Assembly (NCBI GenBank): GCA_028285185.1
Contig: JANQQD010000001.1
Coordinates: 1 to 43,413 of the forward strand
DNA from: Anaerolineae bacterium
GTDB taxonomy: Bacteria > Pseudomonadota > Alphaproteobacteria > DSM-16000 > Inquilinaceae
Direction of reading: 5' to 3'
DNA: 43,413 bases
Under the pieces are notes generated by a model. That model made no database searches and was not told the DNA's origin. It worked only from the letters and a program-made list of their open reading frames with translations. The position numbers were made by a program, and so were the translations under genes. Shown here one piece after another: positions 34,701-43,319 of this stretch; position 1 is the first letter of the stretch; every line of letters begins with the position of its first letter.

Positions 34701-36103
34701 CTCAGGCTCTCGATCACCATGCCGCCCGACGGCGTGATCGTGCCGGCGACGGCGATCTCCATCGGCGCCCCGACCAAGTCGCGCGTCGTGTCGTCCCCGA
34801 GATCCAGGCCGTCGATCGCGATCTCGGCATCGATGTCCAGACGCGGATCGGCACCGGTCACGGGGTCGGTCGCCACCGCGGCGATCGACGCGTCCAGCGA
34901 CCCCAGAGCAAGGCCGCCATAGGCCAGATCCTCGCCCTCCAACGTCAGCGCGACCGAGGGCTGCAGGAACGGCCCCTGCAGGGTCGCGGCCAGCCGAAGC
35001 GATTCCCACGATGCCCCGCCGGTCAGGTCCGTAAAGCGGTCCGCCGCTGCCGGCACCAGGCTTAGCGCGATATCCGCCGTCTCCTGGCCGAGATCGACCT
35101 GCCCATCCAGCGACACCTCTCCGAAGCCGCCGGCAAGGTCCAGTTGGTCGATGCCGAACGTGCCATCGGCGCCGATCAGCACGGAGGATCTAAGCGTGAT
35201 CTCATCGTCCAAGAGCGGAAGCAACGTTGCGTCCGCAAACGCCGCGAGCCGGCCGGCAAGGTCCACTGTGACGCGGCGACCCGAGCCTTCGACCGCGATC
35301 TCGGCCACGCCTTCAAGCCGCAGGTCGTCGCCGCCGTCGACCGCCAGCTCTGCCCGCCAGTCGTCCAGCGAACCATCACCGGACAAATCCATCGTCAACG
35401 GCTGGCGTATCGGCAGATCCCCGAGCCGGGCCAGCATGCCGCCCTCGGGTTCGTCCAGCTGGAGCTCCGTCGTCAGCCGCCCGGTCTCCGGCACAAACCG
35501 CATCTGCACAGTCAGCGTGCCTGGCGTGTCATCCGTTCGTTCCACTGCGAGGTTCAGCGCCAGCCCGTTGGCGACATCCCCCAGCCGCGCCGAACCCTCG
35601 ATGCTGAGGCTGGCGGGCTCTCCCAGGACCGGTGCCCCCAGCGCCACCTCGGCCACGCTCAGACTGTCCAGCTCAAGGTCAACCGGCAGTTCCGGCCATG
35701 TGAAGGGCTCGGCCGGTTGCTCCGGTGCTGGCGGGCCGGGCAGCGGTTCGCGCAGGAATGCCACGCGATCAGCCTCGATCACCTCGATCCGCGCCACACC
35801 GCTGAACAGCGCCATCGGTGCCAACCGCACCGTCGCTCGGTCCACCGTCAGCCAGACGCCGTCATCGTCGGCCATGGTGACGTCGCTGACGGTGGGCGAG
35901 AAAGGAATGGCGCCGCTGAGCGTTCCGATCGTCAGTTCGCTGCCCGGCGCGCTCACGGCCGCTTCGATCTGAGCGGCCAGCCAGGTCTTGCCGCTGCCCG
36001 TCTGCAGCCAGACGACGCCGGCGGCAAAGCCGGCCACCAGCGCCAACAGCACGATGCGGACGGTCCACAGGGCCATCCGGGCGACGCGAAGGAGGCGGCG
36101 CAT
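31733..36103 (-). CDS. tamB: Translocation and assembly module protein TamB
   Basis: TamB is an inner-membrane-anchored, periplasm-spanning protein of the AsmA-like/VPS13-like group; with TamA it serves outer-membrane protein assembly and phospholipid transport. The 1456-residue protein has an N-terminal anchor (about 13-33), a long series of beta-strand repeats rich in the pattern LxxDGxL/AxGxxxL (for example LSLDGQVDLGQETADIALSL, VEGEAEGWGAAAARATGDL), and the C-terminal TamB (DUF490) domain (about 1110-1456; RRGFLDALGRRFTFEEGSVT, ILFEKPTSSLTAFEAIQLAR, EQGLQAGSSRVTVEIELTPN). A run of prolines in ARRPPPPPPGGD precedes the last part. It starts 14 nt after tamA. Confidence 0.95.
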   Translation of the reverse strand: MRRLLRVARMALWTVRIVLLALVAGFAAGVVWLQTGSGKTWLAAQIEAAVSAPGSELTIGTLSGAIPFSPTVSDVTMADDDGVWLTVDRATVRLAPMALFSGVARIEVIEADRVAFLREPLPGPPAPEQPAEPFTWPELPVDLELDSLSVAEVALGAPVLGEPASLSIEGSARLGDVANGLALNLAVERTDDTPGTLTVQMRFVPETGRLTTELQLDEPEGGMLARLGDLPIRQPLTMDLSGDGSLDDWRAELAVDGGDDLRLEGVAEIAVEGSGRRVTVDLAGRLAAFADATLLPLLDDEITLRSSVLIGADGTFGIDQLDLAGGFGEVSLDGQVDLGQETADIALSLVPAAADRFTDLTGGASWESLRLAATLQGPFLQPSVALTLEGEDLAYGGLALGSLDASIAAVATDPVTGADPRLDIDAEIAIDGLDLGDDTTRDLVGAPMEIAVAGTITPSGGMVIESLSIDSPLAQLAVEGEAEGWGAAAARATGDLAVPDLSQFAALTGQALSGSAELTLDGHWDGAAAALAVAARLDGLSTGIAQADAVLGPVPRLDVEASLAADGTIEVGTLELVAPGASLSAAGALGQDALGIDWQVSLADLAAVEPSISGNLAAEGRVTGAPSDPAVTAKVTLTDAVLAGYAVPNADLDAGLTTLASAPAGELALAATVNGLPAEVAADLQVESDGTVLVDALSLQIASLSAEGAVTVLPAGTVSGEVALRVGTLADLAPFVGQALSGMVEATVSLADVDGQQTVDATVSASGAGLPGEATVARTQIALQVGDALGAPAINGRVQANGILAGGLALDRVVVTAEGGLDSLDLGIDLVDERLALVTRATVALADTGTQVDLAALTARYDDVEAALAGPARVTVAPDGVTVDGLVLQAEGGRIAADGRYGDVSDLGITLSELPLELSRLAVPDLGLSGRLDGTVSLAGTRSTPQASIDLSATGVTLAAIREAGLSGFDATAALDWRGGELSLDTTVTSDPDVSVSTSLALAAPPDPGSGLPRIDDGTGLAGQVTGSANLQVLNDLLAGSGDRVGGAIAIDLDLAGTVADPRVTGTLDLTDGSYANVLTGVALDDIVVRLAGDGERLTIAEFSARTPNGGTLGANGAIGIDPDDGFPADLSIGFDDALVIHSDIVSAELAGEVAIAGQLTQSLSVDGRLQVVEAEIRLPEQLPPSVPTLDVEEINMPPEMAARRPPPPPPGGDGAPPLEVALDLTVDAPERIFVRGRGLDAEVGGSVTVGGNAAAPDIGGAFALRRGFLDALGRRFTFEEGSVTLPEDGSVDPEIRFVARTDLEDAVAEVTISGRASAPQIAFSSVPELPQDEVLARILFEKPTSSLTAFEAIQLARSAAELAGVAPGGDVLGDVRDALGVDVIDVEQQDESVESSTLSVGSYVADGVFLGVEQGLQAGSSRVTVEIELTPNISVETDVGADSTGRLGIKMEWDY

Positions 36104-36117
36104 CTCGGGGTCAGTCC

Positions 36118-37971
36118 TCAGAAAGCCTGGCCGATGCTGACATAGAACTGGAAATCGTCGTCTTCCTCACGCTTGTCGATGGGAATGGCAAAGTCGAGGC
36201 GCAGGGGGCCGAAATCGGTGTAGTACCGCAGGCCCAGACCGACACCGAACCGCAGCTCCTCATCGAAAGTCGGGAACGCATCTTCAAACACCTGCCCGCC
36301 TTCGATGAACGGCACCAGACCGATCTCATCGGTGATCCGGACCCTCGCCTCCACACCGACCTCGAACAGGCTGCGCCCGCCAAGGGGGTCACCGTCGCCC
36401 GCGCGCGGCCCGATGCCCTGAAAGGAGAAGCCGCGGACGGAGCCGCCGCCGCCGGCGTAGAACCGCTTGTCGTTGGGGACATCCAGCAACTCCTCACCGA
36501 CAACGCTGCCGAGGCGCGTGCGCGCCGCCAGCACCAGATCGCTGCCGCCGAAGACATCGTAATACGTCGAGGCCGCAAGCTCGGTGCGAAGAAACGTCCG
36601 GTCGACGGAGAAGGGTTCGGTTGCCAGAGAAACACGATAGCCGCGGGTCGGGTCCAGCAGATCGTCCGTGGTGTCGAGGCGGAGCGCCAGCGGCAGGCTG
36701 ACGAGAACCAGCCTCTCAGCCTCGGTGTCGCCGTCTTCCACCTCGCTGTATTCCGCCTTCAGGCCGGCGGAAAGCTGCAGCGTGTCCGTGATCTGGCGGT
36801 CGACAGCGACAGTCGCCTCGATCGCCTCGCGGCGGAAGGCGTCTGGGTTCTCGCGCTGAGCCACGATCTCCGCGCGAAAGGTCTGGTCGCGCGTCAGGAA
36901 GTCGGGAACCCGATAGCGGACACTGAGCCCGAAATCGATATCGGCCAGATCGTTCTCGGCGATCCGCCCCGCTTCGGCCTGGATGCGCAGACTCTCCGCC
37001 CGGCCGAACAGGTTGCGGTGGCCCCAAAAGACGCGAGCGCCGAACCCTTCGGAGGTTGCGAAATCGGCCCCGAAGCCGATGACGCGCCGCGCCCGTTCCG
37101 TCACCTGCACGGTCACCGGCAGCCGGCCATCGGCATCCAGCGCATCTGCGGTGTCGACCCGCACACCGGCAAACACCTCCAGACCCGCCAGATTGTCCCG
37201 CAAGCCGCTGACCGCGGCCGGCGAATAGGGGTCACCGGGTGCGATATCGAAGCGGTCGCGCACGAACTCCTCGTCGACCTCCTCCAGCCCCTCCACCTCG
37301 ATGTCACCGAACACGGCATAGGGTCCCGGCTCGGTCGTCAGCGTCACTTCCATCTGCTGCGTGGCGTGGTCGACGATCACCTGCCGGTCGGGCACCGCGG
37401 CAAACGGGTAACCCGCCTGGCGCATCTGGTTGACCACCTGGGTCTGGGCCCCGAGGACGGCGGCGGCCCGCGCCGGATCACCCTCCGCAATGCCCAATGC
37501 CGCGCGATCGATGGGAACCTGCAGCTCCGGCTGTCCGGTGGCCGCATCCAGAACCTCGAACCGCCCGATGGTGTAGAGTGGCCCGAGGGCCACGGCCACG
37601 GCGACCGGCAACGGCTCTTCGCCCGCCATCGCCTCGACTTGTTCGATCAGGTCCTCCGTACCCAGCGGCAGGCCCGCAAGGGTGACATCCACCTCGCCTG
37701 CGTAATAGCCAAAGGACCGGAGCGCGGTCAGCATGCGCTCGCGATCCTGTTCGGCCCGACGCACAAGGCCGGCGGCGCCAGGCGGTTCCTCCGCCTCCTC
37801 AAGCGCCAGCAGATTGGAGCTCGCCTCCAGCGCCGCCTGCAGCTGCGCGTCCTCCACCTCCGGCAATTCGGTGCGGTAGGTCACCGGCTGCGCCGACGCC
37901 TGTCCCGTCACCAGCCCGCAGGCCGATGCCACCACCGCGGCGATGCACGCTAGTTGCCGGACGCCGGACAT
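36118..37971 (-). CDS. tamA: Translocation and assembly module protein TamA (Omp85 family)
   Basis: TamA is the outer-membrane beta-barrel partner of TamB. The 617-residue protein has a signal peptide (about 1-28, ending GQASAQP), three POTRA-like repeats (about 50-270; FGYYAGEVDVTLAGLPLGTE, GDIEVEGLEEVDEEFVRDRF, FDIAPGDPYSPAAVSGLRDN) and a 16-strand barrel with the Omp85 conserved VRGFSFQGIGPRAGDGDPLG (the VRGF motif). The last residue is Phe (FYVSIGQAF), the usual BAM-recognised ending. Length and order fit TamA rather than BamA, which has five POTRA domains. Confidence 0.95.
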   Translation of the reverse strand: MSGVRQLACIAAVVASACGLVTGQASAQPVTYRTELPEVEDAQLQAALEASSNLLALEEAEEPPGAAGLVRRAEQDRERMLTALRSFGYYAGEVDVTLAGLPLGTEDLIEQVEAMAGEEPLPVAVAVALGPLYTIGRFEVLDAATGQPELQVPIDRAALGIAEGDPARAAAVLGAQTQVVNQMRQAGYPFAAVPDRQVIVDHATQQMEVTLTTEPGPYAVFGDIEVEGLEEVDEEFVRDRFDIAPGDPYSPAAVSGLRDNLAGLEVFAGVRVDTADALDADGRLPVTVQVTERARRVIGFGADFATSEGFGARVFWGHRNLFGRAESLRIQAEAGRIAENDLADIDFGLSVRYRVPDFLTRDQTFRAEIVAQRENPDAFRREAIEATVAVDRQITDTLQLSAGLKAEYSEVEDGDTEAERLVLVSLPLALRLDTTDDLLDPTRGYRVSLATEPFSVDRTFLRTELAASTYYDVFGGSDLVLAARTRLGSVVGEELLDVPNDKRFYAGGGGSVRGFSFQGIGPRAGDGDPLGGRSLFEVGVEARVRITDEIGLVPFIEGGQVFEDAFPTFDEELRFGVGLGLRYYTDFGPLRLDFAIPIDKREEDDDFQFYVSIGQAF

Positions 37972-38078
37972 GCGGGCGGCACGTAACCCATGGGATCTGC
38001 TCCATCGGCAGCGACTCGGACCCGCCGACCGTACGCGATCCTGATGCGAAAGTCGCGTCGATGGGATAGTTTTTATTC

Positions 38079-38104
38079 AAAAACAGGGATCTTGGGTCGA
38101 TCCC
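38079..38104 (-). terminator. Intrinsic terminator reading on the minus strand
   Basis: On the minus strand GGGATC (38104-38099), 7-nt loop, GATCCC (38091-38086), then TGTTTTT (38085-38079). It stands 46 nt after the stop of the small basic ORF and upstream of tamA, so it would end a transcript coming from 38.2-38.5 kb and insulate tamA. Confidence 0.65.
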
Positions 38105-38149
38105 TCGCGCAGAAAATTAACTAAGCCATGGTGGATATGGACAAATCGT

Positions 38150-38359
38150 TCAACCTTTGCGCGATCGCAGTTCGTCCATGGACTTGCCGGTGAACAATGC
38201 GGCAACGGCCAGCATCGATGTCCGCACCAGCGACCGCCTACGCTTGTCGACCTTATGTTTGCGCGCCTTGACGTGCAGGCGCGGCTTTTCGAACGGGGCA
38301 GAGGACCGCGGTCCGGTGAGGATTGCCCTCGCTGCGATCATATGTCTTTGGCAGCTCAT
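38150..38359 (-). CDS. Small basic protein, unknown
   Basis: A 69-residue ORF (or 63 residues from the ATG at 38341). The middle is strongly basic (EKPRLHVKARKHKVDKRRRS), followed by a short hydrophobic stretch MLAVAALF and a C-terminal MDELRSRKG. No family recognised. Support: an intrinsic terminator directly downstream on the same strand, a possible -10 (TATCAT) about 50 nt upstream, and no competing gene. Against: no clear Shine-Dalgarno and no -35. The terminator may instead belong to an untranslated small RNA over the same interval. Confidence 0.4.
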   Translation of the reverse strand: MSCQRHMIAARAILTGPRSSAPFEKPRLHVKARKHKVDKRRRSLVRTSMLAVAALFTGKSMDELRSRKG

Positions 38360-38542
38360 CACCCACCCCCGCGCCTCACTGAAATATGAACCTTTTATGA
38401 TACTGCGAATTTGTGGCGAATGTCGGGCATTTTCTTTCTGTCCATAATCCGGAGATTGCCTAACGCTGCGCAGCACCCTTCCGAAACGAACCGCGCTGCC
38501 CATTATCAGGCACCACCGGCGGCATGGCGGGCGACATGGCCC

Positions 38543-38570
38543 TTGTCTTGTGGCGGCCCGCCCCTATAGT
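38543..38570 (+). promoter_or_regulatory. Predicted promoter of typA
   Basis: TTGTCT (38543-38548), 16 nt, TATAGT (38565-38570). Transcription would begin near 38577, about 50 nt before the typA ATG. Prediction. Confidence 0.55.
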
Positions 38571-38626
38571 CCCGGCCAGCACCCCAACCCCAAAACCATG
38601 CCCTCTAACGCGCCGGGACACGCCCG

Positions 38627-40459
38627 ATGGAGCTGCGCAACCTCGCGATCATCGCCCATGTCGATCACGGCAAGACGACCCTGATCGATGCCCTGCTGCG
38701 GCAGAGCGGTGCCTTTCGCGACAACCAGCAGGTGATCGAACGCGCGCTCGACAGCAACGAGCTGGAGCGCGAGCGCGGCATCACCATTCTCGCCAAATGC
38801 ACGTCGCTGGAATGGGGCGGCCACCGTCTGAACATCGTCGACACGCCGGGCCATGCCGATTTCGGTGGCGAGGTAGAGCGTATCCTGGGCATGGTCGACG
38901 GCGTGGTCGTGCTAGTGGACGCTGCCGAAGGGCCGATGCCACAGACCAAGTTCGTGGTCGGCAAGGCGCTGAAGCTGGGGCTGCGGCCGATCGTGCTGGT
39001 CAACAAGGTCGACAAGCCCGACCAGCGAGCCCATGCGGTGCATGACGAAGTGTTCGACCTGTTCGCAGCACTGGACGCCGACGAGGCTCAGCTGGATTTC
39101 CCGACGCTGTTTTCCTCCGCCAAGCATGGCTGGGCGAACGACGATCCGGAGTCGCGTGACGGCGACATGGCGCCGCTGTTCGAGCTGATCATCCGCCACG
39201 TCCCACCGCCCCATGGCGTGCGGCCGGACGCGCCGTTTTCGCTCCTGGCCACGACGCTGGAGGCCGACCCCTATCTTGGCCGTGTCCTGACCGGGCGCGT
39301 CGAGAGTGGCCTCTTGAAGACCAACATGACGGTCAAGGCGCTGGCCCGCGACGGGTCCATGATCGAACAAGGCCGGGTCAGCAAGCTGCTAGCCTTCCGC
39401 GGGCTGAAGCGCCAGCCCATCGATACGGCCGAAGCGGGCGACATCGTCGCCATCGCGGGCCTGAGCAAGGCCAACGTGGCCGACACCGTGTGCGATACGT
39501 CGGTCGAAGGCGCTCTGCCGGCCCAGCCCATCGACCCGCCGACGCTGGCGATGACGTTCTCCGTGAACGACAGCCCGCTGGCGGGCACGGAGGGCGACAA
39601 GGTCACCAGCCGCGTGATCCGGGCGCGCCTGATGCGCGAGACGGAAGGCAATGTCGCGCTACGCGTCAGCGAGACCGAGGCCAAGGATAGCTTCGAGGTG
39701 GCTGGCCGCGGTGAGCTGCAGCTCGCCATCCTGATCGAGCAGATGCGCCGCGAGGGCTTCGAGCTGGCGATCAGCCGGCCCCGGGTCGTCATGCAGACCA
39801 ACCCGGAAACGGGCGAGCGGCAGGAACCGCTGGAGGAAGTCATCGTCGATGTGGACGAAGACTATTCCGGCGTCGTCGTCCAGAAGCTGACGGAGCGCAA
39901 GGGCGAGCTGTTCGAGATGCGGCCGAGCGGCGGCGGCAAGCAGCGCTTGGTACTGCAGGTGCCGACCCGCGGCCTGATCGGCTATCACGGTGAGTTCATG
40001 ACCGATACCCGCGGTACCGGCGTGCTGAACCGGGTGTTCCACGGCTATGCCCCGTTCAAGGGCACGATCCCGGGACGGCGCAACGGCATGCTGATCGCCA
40101 ATGGTGCCGGCGAGGCGGTGGCCTATGCGCTCTGGAACCTGGAAGAGCGCGGCGCGCTGATGATCGAGCCCGGCACGCGCGTCTACCAGGGCATGATCAT
40201 CGGCGAGAACAGCCGCGGCCACGACCTGGAAGTCAACGTACTGAAGGGCAAGAAGCTGACCAACATCCGTGCCGCTGGCAAGGATGACGCGGTGCTGCTG
40301 ACCCCGCCGATCCGCATGACCCTGGAAAAGGCGCTGGCCTATATCGACGATGACGAGCTGGTGGAGGTCACGCCGCAGTCGATCCGGCTGCGCAAGCGCG
40401 CGCTCGATCCCAACGACCGCAAGCGCGAGAGCAAGAAGGCGGCCGCCGCCGCCGGCTGA
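38627..40459 (+). CDS. typA: Ribosome-associated GTPase TypA/BipA
   Basis: TypA/BipA is an EF-G-like GTPase that binds the ribosome and helps 50S assembly and growth under stress or cold. The 610-residue protein has the GTPase domain with P-loop AHVDHGKTT (10-18), switch segment RGITI (50-54), DTPGH (72-76) and NKVD (126-129), then domains resembling EF-G III and V, and the BipA-specific C-terminal domain (about 480-605; [40 protein letters not shown]). Everything is intact and of usual length. Confidence 0.98.
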   Translation: MELRNLAIIAHVDHGKTTLIDALLRQSGAFRDNQQVIERALDSNELERERGITILAKCTSLEWGGHRLNIVDTPGHADFGGEVERILGMVDGVVVLVDAAEGPMPQTKFVVGKALKLGLRPIVLVNKVDKPDQRAHAVHDEVFDLFAALDADEAQLDFPTLFSSAKHGWANDDPESRDGDMAPLFELIIRHVPPPHGVRPDAPFSLLATTLEADPYLGRVLTGRVESGLLKTNMTVKALARDGSMIEQGRVSKLLAFRGLKRQPIDTAEAGDIVAIAGLSKANVADTVCDTSVEGALPAQPIDPPTLAMTFSVNDSPLAGTEGDKVTSRVIRARLMRETEGNVALRVSETEAKDSFEVAGRGELQLAILIEQMRREGFELAISRPRVVMQTNPETGERQEPLEEVIVDVDEDYSGVVVQKLTERKGELFEMRPSGGGKQRLVLQVPTRGLIGYHGEFMTDTRGTGVLNRVFHGYAPFKGTIPGRRNGMLIANGAGEAVAYALWNLEERGALMIEPGTRVYQGMIIGENSRGHDLEVNVLKGKKLTNIRAAGKDDAVLLTPPIRMTLEKALAYIDDDELVEVTPQSIRLRKRALDPNDRKRESKKAAAAAG

Positions 40460-40463
40460 GCGG

Positions 40464-40485
40464 GCTTGCCAACGGCGCGGCAAGC
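40464..40485 (+). terminator. Hairpin after typA, no U-run
   Basis: GCTTGCC (40464-40470) and GGCAAGC (40479-40485) form a perfect 7-bp stem with an 8-nt loop, 4 nt after the typA stop. No T-run, so at most a Rho-assisted or processing site between typA and the NUDIX gene. Confidence 0.4.
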
Positions 40486-40503
40486 GCGCACATCGTCAGG
40501 GTG

Positions 40504-41085
40504 ATGACCGTATCGGGTGATGAAAAGCGATCCAGGCCGGCGGGGCCGACCGTTCGTCGGATCCCCGAAGGCGACGACCGGCTGCGGCTGGTCTGCCCGG
40601 ATTGCGACTTCATCTACTACGAAAACCCCAAGATCGTCGTCGGCTCCGTCAGCCTGTGGGAGGATCGCATCCTCCTCTGCCGGCGCGCGATCGAGCCGCG
40701 CAAGGGCTTCTGGACCCTGCCGGCCGGGTTCATGGAGCTGAACGAGACGACCGAAGAGGGGGCCTGCCGCGAAGCCTGGGAGGAAGCGCGCGCACGCCTG
40801 GCGATCGACGGCCTGCTCGCCGTCTACAACATCCCGCGCATCAGCCAAGTCCAGTTGATCTACCGTGCCCGGCTGGTGTCGCCCGACGTTGCGGCGGGCG
40901 AGGAAATGACCGATGTGCGGTTGTTCGCCTGGGAAGAGATTCCCTGGGACGACCTCGCCTTCCCGTCCGTTCACTGGTCGCTGCACCGCTATCGCGAGAC
41001 TGCCGGGCAGCCGCTAGGCGCGCCCGCCGTCAATCCTCCCGACCAGCCTCGGCCGGAGCCGCATCGGGACGAGATGGGGCTGTAG
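40504..41085 (+). CDS. NUDIX hydrolase
   Basis: The 193-residue protein has a short N-terminal knuckle CPDC (31-34) followed by [19 protein letters not shown], as in zinc-ribbon NUDIX proteins of the NudC/ADP-ribose pyrophosphatase type. The Nudix box runs from Gly75 to about 97 ([20 protein letters not shown], then EEA). Gly75, Glu81, Arg89-Glu90 and Glu93-Glu94 are present; the last glycine of the box is replaced by Arg. Only one CxxC pair is seen, so zinc binding may be lost. The substrate is unknown. A GTG one codon upstream (40501) is an alternative start. The last 56 nt overlap yciB on the other strand. Confidence 0.9.
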   Translation: MTVSGDEKRSRPAGPTVRRIPEGDDRLRLVCPDCDFIYYENPKIVVGSVSLWEDRILLCRRAIEPRKGFWTLPAGFMELNETTEEGACREAWEEARARLAIDGLLAVYNIPRISQVQLIYRARLVSPDVAAGEEMTDVRLFAWEEIPWDDLAFPSVHWSLHRYRETAGQPLGAPAVNPPDQPRPEPHRDEMGL

Positions 41086-41695
41086 CCGGCGCCCCCTCGG
41101 CCGCCTGCTCCTCGATCTGATAACGCATGATCAACGGCACCTGCAGGGCGCCGAACACCAGTGACAGCGGCAAGAGACCGAACACCTTGAAGTTCACCCA
41201 GAAGTCGGTGGAGAAATTCCGCCACACGATCTCGTTCAAGACGGCCAGGAAGAGAAAGAAGAACGCCCAGCGCCAGGTGAGCTTGCGCCAGCCTTCGTCC
41301 TGCAGGTGCAGTACGCCCCCCATCAACAGTTTCAGGAGCTGCCGGCGCACAGCAAGGCCAACGAACAGGATCGCGGCGAACAGGCAGTTCACCACCGTCG
41401 GCTTCAGCTTGATGAACAGGTCGTCGTCCAGCGCCAGGGTCAGCCCACCGAACACCATGACGAAGAAGCAACCGACCAGCGGCATCAGCGGCAGCCGCCG
41501 CTCCAGCCGATAGGACAGCACCACAGAAATCAGCGTGGCCGCCATGAACACGGCCGTGCCGACCATGATGCCGAACTGGTTGTTGGTGATGAAGAACACC
41601 AACAGCGGCCCCGCTTCCAGGGCCAGGCGGCCGAACGGGGATACGGCGTGCCGGGCCGCGGCGGGGTCCTGCACAGCGGGGTCTTGCGTTGTCAT
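41030..41695 (-). CDS. yciB: Inner-membrane septation protein A family (YciB/IspZ)
   Basis: The 221-residue protein has about five to six membrane helices. YciB motifs: [60 protein letters not shown] and [20 protein letters not shown]. The family affects septation and envelope integrity in enterics and Shigella; the mechanism is unclear. The charged C-terminal tail (about 196-221) is extra and lies in the region that overlaps the NUDIX gene tail to tail. Confidence 0.93.
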   Translation of the reverse strand: MTTQDPAVQDPAAARHAVSPFGRLALEAGPLLVFFITNNQFGIMVGTAVFMAATLISVVLSYRLERRLPLMPLVGCFFVMVFGGLTLALDDDLFIKLKPTVVNCLFAAILFVGLAVRRQLLKLLMGGVLHLQDEGWRKLTWRWAFFFLFLAVLNEIVWRNFSTDFWVNFKVFGLLPLSLVFGALQVPLIMRYQIEEQAAEGAPATAPSRPDAAPAEAGRED

Positions 41696-41860
41696 GGGGC
41701 GGGACTAAACCATTTCGGGACGCAACTTGCCAAGGCTGCAAAGGCGGCCGAACGCGACACCTCGTCCCAGCGAGCCGGCACGCTCGCAAGGTCCTTTCGC
41801 AACCGCGGCATTGCGGTAAGATCAGGCGCACTCGACCTCTTATCCGGGACTTCGACGCGC

Positions 41861-42859
41861 GTGTCCATTCCCCATCCCTACCTCATGTTCCTCGGCGATG
41901 CGCCGGACCAGCTTGCCGCCAAGACCGCCGACGGGGTCGCCCGCTGGCGCCCGGACTGGTGCATCGGCCAGTACCGGATGGACGGCTGCAACGCCGATCT
42001 CGGCCTGCCCGACATGACGCTGGAGGAAGCGGCAGAGGCCGGCGCGCGCACGCTGATCATCGGTGTGGCCAACCGCGGCGGCAAGATCTCGCCGGCCTGG
42101 CAAGAGGTGATGGTCCGCGCGCTGGAGCTGGACATGGACATCGCCAGCGGCCTGCACAACAAGGTCATCGACGTGCCCGCGGTGGCCGAGGTGGCGCGGC
42201 TGAAGGGCCGCGGCCTCTACGATGTCCGCCACCCCAGCCGCGAATTCGACGTCGGCACGGGTGAGACGCGGTCGGGCCGGCGACTGTTGACCGTGGGCAC
42301 CGACTGTTCCGTCGGCAAGATGTTCGCGTCGCTGGCGCTGGAGCGCGAGATGCGCGCCCGCGGCCTGAACGCCGATTTCCGGGCAACCGGGCAGACGGGC
42401 ATCCTGATCGCCGGCGACGGCGTGTCGGTCGACGCGGTGGTGTCGGACTTCATCAGCGGTGCTACGGAGTGGCTGTCACCGGCGAACGACCCTGACCACT
42501 GGGACGTGATCGAGGGGCAAGGGTCGCTGTTTCACGCCTCGTTCGCTGGCGTGTCGCTGGGCCTCTTGCACGGCGCCCAGGCGGACGTGCTGGTGATGTG
42601 CCATGAGCCCGGCCGGCCGCATATGCGCGGCCTGCCGGGACAGCCCCTGCCCGACATTCAGGAGTGCATCGACCTGAACGAACGCTGTGCGCGCCTCACC
42701 AATCCGGCCGCGAAAGTGGTCGGCATCGCCTGTAACACCTCCGCGCTGAGCGCGCCCGAGGCGGAGCGGCAGATGGCGGAGTTGGCGGAGCGGTACGGGA
42801 TGCCCTGCGTCGACCCCATGCGCGGCGGTGTCGGGCCGATTGTCGACACGCTCATGTGA
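41861..42859 (+). CDS. dgcN: DUF1611/DgcN family protein (possible D-glutamate N-acetyltransferase)
   Basis: The 332-residue protein matches DgcN/DUF1611: YRMDGCNADLGLPDMTLEEA and IIGVANRGGKISPAW in the N-terminal domain (about 1-130), then a P-loop-type domain with VGTDCSVGKMFASLAL (145-160), RATGQTGILIAGDGVSVDAV and VIEGQGSLFHASFAG. Members from marine bacteria act with the epimerase-like DgcA in D-glutamate catabolism, DgcN being the N-acetyltransferase. DgcA is not next to it here, unlike the usual pair, so the role is tentative. I chose the GTG at 41861 because the conserved N-terminus (PYLMFLGD) begins there; the frame is open far upstream over yciB. Confidence 0.85.
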   Translation: MSIPHPYLMFLGDAPDQLAAKTADGVARWRPDWCIGQYRMDGCNADLGLPDMTLEEAAEAGARTLIIGVANRGGKISPAWQEVMVRALELDMDIASGLHNKVIDVPAVAEVARLKGRGLYDVRHPSREFDVGTGETRSGRRLLTVGTDCSVGKMFASLALEREMRARGLNADFRATGQTGILIAGDGVSVDAVVSDFISGATEWLSPANDPDHWDVIEGQGSLFHASFAGVSLGLLHGAQADVLVMCHEPGRPHMRGLPGQPLPDIQECIDLNERCARLTNPAAKVVGIACNTSALSAPEAERQMAELAERYGMPCVDPMRGGVGPIVDTLM

Positions 42860-42950
42860 GACCGTCGGCCCCCCGCGCCCCGTATCACATGTCTGCGGTC
42901 GCCCCTTGCTGCCGTCCCATTCTGGGAATCGGGCAAGAGGGCTGGGCGGG

Positions 42951-43319
42951 CTATCCCAAGAGGCGGATCAGTTCCACCAGCCGCTGGCGGATCTGCGGAT
43001 CGGGGATGTCGTAATAGGCACGCACAAGCTCAAGGCTCTCACGCTTCATCAACGGGTCCGGCTCCGCTTCCTCAGCGGGCGACCCGTCCGCCGGCAGCTC
43101 TTCGAAGAAGAACGAGACTGGCACCTCCAGGATCCGCGACAGCTCAAACAGACGGCTGGCGCTCAGGCGGTTGCTGCCCTTCTCATATTTCTGGAGCTGC
43201 TGGAACGAGATACCGAGGCGTTCGGCCAGCATCTCCTGGCTCATGCCCAAAAGGGTCCGCCGCATCCGCAGGCGCTGCCCCACATGGACGTCCACCGGAT
43301 GCGGTCCATCCTCCCGCAT
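42951..43319 (-). CDS. XRE-family HTH transcriptional regulator
   Basis: The 122-residue protein has an HTH_3 domain (about 12-72): VDVHVGQRLRMRRTLLGMSQ, EMLAERLGISFQQLQKYEKG, SNRLSASRLFELSRILEVPV, then SFFFEELP. It ends in a helical region (MKRESLELVRAYYDIPDPQI, RQRLVELIRLLG) that is typical of a large alphaproteobacterial group, including SinR-like and phage-repressor-like regulators. The start is uncertain: ATG at 43319 gives the usual short N-terminus, but a TTG at 43376 has a near-perfect Shine-Dalgarno (GGAGGT, 4 nt upstream) and would add 19 mostly basic residues. The target genes are unknown. Confidence 0.9.
   Translation of the reverse strand: MREDGPHPVDVHVGQRLRMRRTLLGMSQEMLAERLGISFQQLQKYEKGSNRLSASRLFELSRILEVPVSFFFEELPADGSPAEEAEPDPLMKRESLELVRAYYDIPDPQIRQRLVELIRLLG

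Larger units (their letters stand above)
37972..38626. other. 655-bp gap between the divergent tamA and typA genes
   Basis: AT-richer than the surroundings, especially 38060-38150 and 38380-38460. It contains an intrinsic terminator and a small basic ORF on the minus strand, and a typA promoter on the plus strand (listed separately). The plus-strand ORF 38157-38447 overlaps the same stretch in another frame and shows nothing recognisable. A GCGATCGC palindrome is at 38159-38166. Confidence 0.5.
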
